DNA of 64,000 nt from Longimicrobium sp. Lineage in GTDB: Bacteria; Gemmatimonadota; Gemmatimonadetes; Longimicrobiales; Longimicrobiaceae. The stretch lies in assembly GCA_036389795.1 (NCBI GenBank), contig DASVWD010000139.1, positions 36,883 through 100,882 of the forward strand, written 5' to 3'. The notes under the pieces were generated by a model. The model was not told the DNA's origin. It saw only the letters and a list, made by a program, of their open reading frames with translations, and ran no database searches. Both the position numbers and the translations under genes were made by a program. Positions 60,116-64,000 of this stretch are shown one piece after another. Position 1 is the stretch's first letter. The number at the start of each line of letters is the position of its first letter.

Positions 60116-60778
60116 ATGCGGTCCGGCGTGGGAGACGAGGAGGGCGGCGGCGGGCCGTGGCCGGCGTTCGCCGACCTGCTGGCCGCCACCACCCTCCTCT
60201 TCCTGATCCTGTTCGCGGCGCTCGCCGTGCCGGCCATCCAGCGCGCCCACCAGGCCGACGCCCAGGCGTCGAACCTGGCGCGGATCGACTCCGTGCTCGC
60301 CGGGGCCGCCGACCGCCGCGTGAGCGTGCAGCGCGTGGGAGACTACGTGCTGGTGCGCATCGCCGAGGAGGCCACCTTTCCCAGGAACGAGCACGCCCTC
60401 GCCCGCCTGAAGCCCGAGGGGAAGAAGATCCTGCACGACTTCGGGCGCTTCCTCTCCGGGGGGCTGGTGGACGAGATCGACCAGGTGCAGGTGGTCGGCC
60501 ACACCAGCAGCGAGGGGAGCGACGAGCGCAACTGGGTGCTGAGCGCGGCGCGCGCCGCGACCGTGGCGCTCTTCCTGATCGACAGCGCCGGCGTCCCCGC
60601 CTGCCGCGTGTCGGCGCTGGGGCGCAGCCACTACTACCCGGTGCGTCCCGACCTCGCCCGGGCGGGCGCGGGGGCCAACCCCGCCGACCGCCGCATCGAG
60701 CTGGAAATCCGCCCGCGGCTCCCGGGCGACACCGTGCAGCGGCACCGGCGCGAGGCCTGTGTCGAAGGCCGCCGGTGA
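60116..60778 (+). CDS. MotB/OmpA-like protein, second pair
   Basis: A 220-residue protein from ATG 60116, six bases after the MotA-like stop with GGAGC in between. The membrane helix WPAFADLLAATTLLFLILFA places Asp20 at the proton-binding position. The OmpA domain is clear (RIAEEATFPRNEHALARLK, QVQVVGHTSSEGSDERNWVL, SAARAATVALFL, VSALGRSHYYPV, NPADRRIELEI). The ligand motif is GHTSSEGS in place of GHTD. It completes a stator-like pair. The next gene overlaps by 4 bp. Confidence 0.9.
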   Translation: MRSGVGDEEGGGGPWPAFADLLAATTLLFLILFAALAVPAIQRAHQADAQASNLARIDSVLAGAADRRVSVQRVGDYVLVRIAEEATFPRNEHALARLKPEGKKILHDFGRFLSGGLVDEIDQVQVVGHTSSEGSDERNWVLSAARAATVALFLIDSAGVPACRVSALGRSHYYPVRPDLARAGAGANPADRRIELEIRPRLPGDTVQRHRREACVEGRR

Positions 60779-62916
60779 GCACCGCCGCCCCCCGCTCGGC
60801 CGCCGCCCTGCGCGGCCGCCTCGACGTGTCCGACGAGGCGCGCCGGCACCTGGTCCGGGTGGAGGGCGAGGCCCGCGAGCTCCTGGCCGGGATCGACGCG
60901 CGCCGGGCCGGCGGCGATAACCCGGCGCTGGCCGCGTCGGCCGCCGACCTCGCGCGCTTCCTGGACGGCGCGAAGAGCCCGCTGCTGCGCGCCTTCGGGC
61001 GGCGGGGCGCCGACCTCGACGCGGGGGGGCTGGCCCGCAGGTCGCTCGACCACGCCTGGAACGCGGTCCGGGGGCGCGCCACCCGCGCGATCCAGCGCCA
61101 CGACGCGGCGGTGGAGGTGGAACGCGTGCTGCGCCGCCTCCGCGACCGGTTCTCCGAGCGGCTCCCCTGGCACCTGGCGCGCGCGCTGGAGGTGGCCGGC
61201 GTGGACGAGGGCTCGCTCCGCACCCGCGAATCCGCGTGGCTGCGGGCCCGCCGCGCGCGGCTGGAGCGGGTGGAGGAGGAGCTCGCCGCAGCCGAGCGCC
61301 GGCTTCCCGCGCGCGTGGACGAGCCGCTGGAGGCGAAGCGCTGGCCCGACGCGGTATCGCGCGCGGAGCTCGCGGCGGCGGTGGAAGAGGCCGACCCGTC
61401 CCGCGCGGCGGGCGCGTCGCCCGGCCGGGCCGAGGCGCTGCGGAGCCTTGCCGCGCGGCACCTGGCGCGCCTGCGCGGACGCCCGGGAGCGGCACGCCCG
61501 GTCCGCGCGCTCGACGAGATCGCCGCCCGCGAGTCGGTGGCGGTGGTGGACGCGGGACTCGCGCCCGCCGGCGCCGACCTCGACGCGTGGGGCGTCCTCC
61601 TCCGCCACGCGTCGCGCAACCGGGCTCCCTCCCCTGCTCCCGCACCGGCGGCGGAGCCTCGCGCGGCGGCCCCCGCAGCCACCCTGTACGTGGTCCCGCT
61701 CTTCGGTCCCTACGTCCTCATCCGGAGGGGCGACGGCTGGCCGGTGCAGGTGCGGGGGCGCGGGGTGCGTTGCGGCGTGCGGGCCGAGTGCGTGGCCGCC
61801 GTCCCTCCGGGGGCCGACGCGGTGAGCGTGGACCCCGGGGCCTGGGCGGGGCCGCTCTTCGACCTTCCGGCCGACCCGGGGGGCCGCTGGCTGGAAACCG
61901 GCACCCCGGCCGTCGTCGTCCCCTTTGCCCGCATCTCCGCCGACCGGTGGCTGGCCGAGGTGGTGGCGCGGGGCACCCTGCGGGCGGGAGCGACCCCCGC
62001 CTGGGAGCGCCTGCCGCGGCGGTCGCGGACGTCGGTCCGCATCCTCGCTCCCGCCGGCGCGGTCGCCTGCGACGCGGTGCTCGCGACCGGAGAGCCCGTC
62101 CGCACCGAGCAGGCGTTCGGCTGGGAGACGCGGGTGGTTCCGCTCCCCCTGCGCGACCTGACGCACGGCTGGCTGCGCACCGCCTCCACCGAAGCCGGAG
62201 AGCGCGCGGTGCAGCACGAGCACGCCTTCTTCCGCGCGCTGGAAACGCGGACCACGGGGCGCTCGCCGCGGTGCCTGGGCCGCCCCGCACGGGAGCCGGG
62301 CTATCTCTACGCGCCGCCCGTGGCCCTGCCCCTCGCGTCGTCCGCCTCGCTGCGGGCGTGGCGCGACCAGGATCCCCGCGCGCTGGTCGCCGCGGCGGCG
62401 CGGCTGTGGCGCGAGCTCTCGGTGCTTGGACTCGGCCTGGGGATGTACCACCCCGCGACCATCGGGTATCGCGTGGCCGGGGGGCCGCCCGGGTCGCCCG
62501 GCGCGCTGCACGCGGTGGCGCTGGCCGCCCCCCTGGGTACGCTGCTCGGCAGGCCCTACCGCGCCGCGCCGGCCGACATCCCCCCACTGGATCGCCTGGG
62601 GCGCCTTCCGCCCCATCCAGCCCAGGCCGCGGGAACGCCCGCGAGCCGGGAAACCGAGGCGGCGCTGTTCGCGGTCTACGCGCTGGACCTGCTCGCCGAA
62701 CGTCCGCTGCAACGCATACCGCGGCGATGGGACGACTTCGTCGCCCGGCTCTCGGCCGCGCGGCGGACGTTCCGGGAGCCGGAGGTGGCGGCCGGATTGG
62801 TCGACGGGCTCACGGAGGGAGCTTCGGGCGACCTGGTGCTCCGGGTCGGGGCGCTCGCCGGGGATGAGGATGAAGCGGCCACTCCGGACCCGGCGCGCGG
62901 GCGGCGGGGGGAGTAA
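60775..62916 (+). CDS. Large protein of unknown fold, last gene of the motor operon
   Basis: A 713-residue protein starting with GTG at 60775, overlapping the MotB-like stop. Residues 1-290 are helical and Ala/Arg-rich, similar in composition to the 43202-44188 protein of the first module. Residues about 300-460 are beta-rich (ATLYVVPLFGPYVLIRRGDG, WLETGTPAVVVPFARISADR). The last part (QHEHAFFRALETRTTGRSPR, VAAAARLWRELSVLGLGLGM, YHPATIGYRVAGG) faintly recalls a kinase C-lobe with a lost catalytic loop, but the Asp and Asn are absent. I cannot name it. Conserved operon position suggests an effector or adaptor. Confidence 0.7.
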   Translation: MSTAAPRSAAALRGRLDVSDEARRHLVRVEGEARELLAGIDARRAGGDNPALAASAADLARFLDGAKSPLLRAFGRRGADLDAGGLARRSLDHAWNAVRGRATRAIQRHDAAVEVERVLRRLRDRFSERLPWHLARALEVAGVDEGSLRTRESAWLRARRARLERVEEELAAAERRLPARVDEPLEAKRWPDAVSRAELAAAVEEADPSRAAGASPGRAEALRSLAARHLARLRGRPGAARPVRALDEIAARESVAVVDAGLAPAGADLDAWGVLLRHASRNRAPSPAPAPAAEPRAAAPAATLYVVPLFGPYVLIRRGDGWPVQVRGRGVRCGVRAECVAAVPPGADAVSVDPGAWAGPLFDLPADPGGRWLETGTPAVVVPFARISADRWLAEVVARGTLRAGATPAWERLPRRSRTSVRILAPAGAVACDAVLATGEPVRTEQAFGWETRVVPLPLRDLTHGWLRTASTEAGERAVQHEHAFFRALETRTTGRSPRCLGRPAREPGYLYAPPVALPLASSASLRAWRDQDPRALVAAAARLWRELSVLGLGLGMYHPATIGYRVAGGPPGSPGALHAVALAAPLGTLLGRPYRAAPADIPPLDRLGRLPPHPAQAAGTPASRETEAALFAVYALDLLAERPLQRIPRRWDDFVARLSAARRTFREPEVAAGLVDGLTEGASGDLVLRVGALAGDEDEAATPDPARGRRGE

Positions 62917-62991
62917 AACTCCAGAAGGCCCATCATCGAGATGAAAATCCATCCGGACATGCCCGATGACGGCCCCGCGCAGAGGTGGGCG

Positions 62992-63297
62992 ATGCACTCG
63001 AAGACACGCCGTTCCTGGACCGTGCGAAGCCTGGTGCTCGGTTGTGCGGCGGCCCTGCTGCTGGCCGTCTACGGTCGCGTCGGGGACCGGGAGGACGGTC
63101 CAGCTCGCGACGCTCCGTCTTCCCTGCCGCTGGGCCGCTACCCCGCGCTCGGCGGCAGCGACGTCGACTGCCGCGACCTGGGCTACGCCGTCTGAGTCGA
63201 CGGCCCCGATCCCTATCGGTTGGACGCCGACGGCGACCGCATCGGGTGCGAGCGGTACCTGGGCAGTTCGATCCCCGACAGCGCCCGCCTGCGCTGA
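62992..63297 (+). pseudogene. Excalibur-domain protein interrupted by one stop codon
   Basis: From ATG 62992 (AGAGGTG just upstream) a signal/anchor VRSLVLGCAAALLLAVYG is followed by the excalibur domain SDVDCRDLGYAV, then TGA at 63193-63195, then in the same frame VDGPDPYRLDADGDRIGCER and a stop at 63295-63297. The DxDCxD start and the LDADGDRIGCE end of this calcium-binding motif flank the TGA. Trp (TGG) fits the position, so one G-to-A change explains the break. If the stop is a sequencing error, this is an intact 101-residue secreted protein. Confidence 0.75.
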
Positions 63298-63479
63298 GCC
63301 GCTAGCAACCGTGCCGGGCGCGCGAACTCGAGGACCCACCCATGTGGCCGCTGCGACGAATGCCAGGATCCAGCGGATGTCTTCGTCCGGCCTCCCCGTC
63401 CGCGGCCGGGCGCGCCCGCTGTCACGCGCTACCGCCCGGGCCGCAGGGATCGATTGGTGACCCAGAGCTCGGCCCCGGC

Positions 63480-63770
63480 GCCATGGTCGGTGGCGCCGCA
63501 GTACAGCACGATCGCGACCGTGAAGAGTTGGCTCGCTCGATCCTGAAACGCTCCGCGACGGAAGCCGGGCTCCGCGAGTCCGTGACTCCGCACATGATCC
63601 GGCACATCGTGGCCACGCTTCTCCTCGAGGAAAGCGTGGACATCCGCCAGATCCTGCTCGGACACCGCTCGATCCGGACGACGGAACTATATACTCGTCT
63701 GTCGTCCGAAGCGCAGAGACGCCTCCTGAGGAGCAAGCCTCCGCGGCGACAATTTCCGCTGCCGGAGTAA
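63480..63770 (+). pseudogene. C-terminal fragment of a tyrosine recombinase
   Basis: The frame reads ARSILKRSATEAGLRESVTP, then HMIRHIVATLLLEESVDIRQ, ILLGHRSIRTTELYTRLS. These are the box-II motifs of tyrosine recombinases (HxxR as HMIR, then LLGHRS, and Tyr in TTELYT). The N-terminal domain and first catalytic Arg are missing. The stretch DIRQILLGH is about two residues shorter than the usual DIRxIQxLLGH, so it may be defective even locally. It marks a decayed mobile element at the right end of the island. Confidence 0.75.
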
Positions 63771-63873
63771 TCCGATACGTACTTCGGTGTCGCCTGTAGC
63801 GTGATCTAGACGACATCTTTAAATTCCTCCCACCACGAGCCCCGCCGTCGGAAAGTCTAATAACTAGAGATTA

Positions 63874-64000
63874 TCAGGGATGCAAGACAGCCTTGGCGAC
63901 GGTCGTCCGCTGCCCCAGCGCGGGCAGGGTTTCGCACTGGAGCGGTACGCCGGCGCGTTCGAGCCGCGCTCCGACTTGAGCTACCGCCTTATCGAACGAA
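63874..64000 (-). CDS. 3' end of an unidentified gene, cut by the window edge
   Basis: On the minus strand an open frame enters from the right and ends in TGA at 63874-63876: SFDKAVAQVGARLERAGVPL, then QCETLPALGQRTTVAKAVLH and P. Codon use matches the genome. It is too short to identify. The 100 bp to its left (63771-63873) are AT-rich and hold no gene. Confidence 0.5.
   Translation of the reverse strand, partial: SFDKAVAQVGARLERAGVPLQCETLPALGQRTTVAKAVLHP

Noticed and set aside
58872..63816. Long minus-strand open frames (936 and 1060 residues)
   Set aside because: Antisense to the MotA/MotB-like and terminal operon genes; composition is that of reversed GC-rich codons.
1..64000. tRNA or rRNA genes
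   Set aside because: No cloverleaf with a TTCRA loop and no rRNA-like stretch was noticed in the intergenic regions; a covariance-model scan would settle it.

Overview
The window is GC-rich bacterial chromosomal DNA with dense coding, frequent 4-bp ATGA/GTGA gene overlaps and very strong third-position GC. This gives long meaningless open frames on the antisense strand. The combination of a CO-dehydrogenase accessory gene (coxG) with coxL debris, BtpA, an eCIS-type DUF4157 protein, sigma factors with attached domains, and caspase/CHAT clusters would fit a Gemmatimonadota (Longimicrobium-like) or similar soil bacterium. That is an inference; no rRNA or tRNA gene was seen to settle it.

Region 1 (1-4.4 kb) is a small defence patch: a DUF305 lipoprotein (cut by the window edge), an HTH-MNT nucleotidyltransferase/HEPN toxin-antitoxin pair under a 25-bp operator-like dyad, and a divergent TOTE-type primase-helicase. 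Region 2 (4.6-14.9 kb) is a decayed zone. Intact coxG, lipoproteins, a DoxX/ECF-sigma pair, a DUF4157 metalloprotease-like protein, NTF2, VOC and BtpA genes are interspersed with four broken copies of the coxL 3' end, a 115-bp downstream repeat, a second repeat family beside an integrase remnant, and a btpA fragment. Region 3 (15-32.7 kb) is largely ordinary: family-B DNA polymerase, ABC-F ATPase, multicopper oxidase, M20 peptidase, phosphodiesterase, diguanylate cyclase, GNAT, a RibD-like reductase/cupin operon with a chimeric aldo-keto reductase/cupin pseudogene, zinc alcohol dehydrogenase, LysR and a secreted serine protease.

Region 4 (33.5-50.2 kb) is a conflict-type island: a TPR-CHAT protein, a sigma/anti-sigma pair, a caspase, a small CHAT protein, a MotA/MotB-like ion-channel pair, an alpha-helical protein, an SPFH-like protein, a P-loop-degenerate helical-repeat protein, two small proteins (one YidD-like) and a CHAT-TM-Sel1 protein. 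Region 5 (50.7-62.9 kb) is a tightly packed co-directional operon: vWA-like lipoprotein, membrane protein, tubulin-like GTPase, actin/Hsp70-like ATPase with a large N-terminal domain, membrane protein, a second MotA/MotB-like pair and a large protein of unknown fold. I do not recognise region 5 as any described system; its closest relative in concept is Zorya (ZorA/ZorB), but no ZorC, ZorD or ZorE is present. It is the best candidate for an undescribed system: a proton-driven envelope motor coupled to two cytoskeletal-type NTPases.

The window ends with an excalibur-domain gene broken by one stop codon, a truncated tyrosine recombinase and the 3' end of an unidentified gene.
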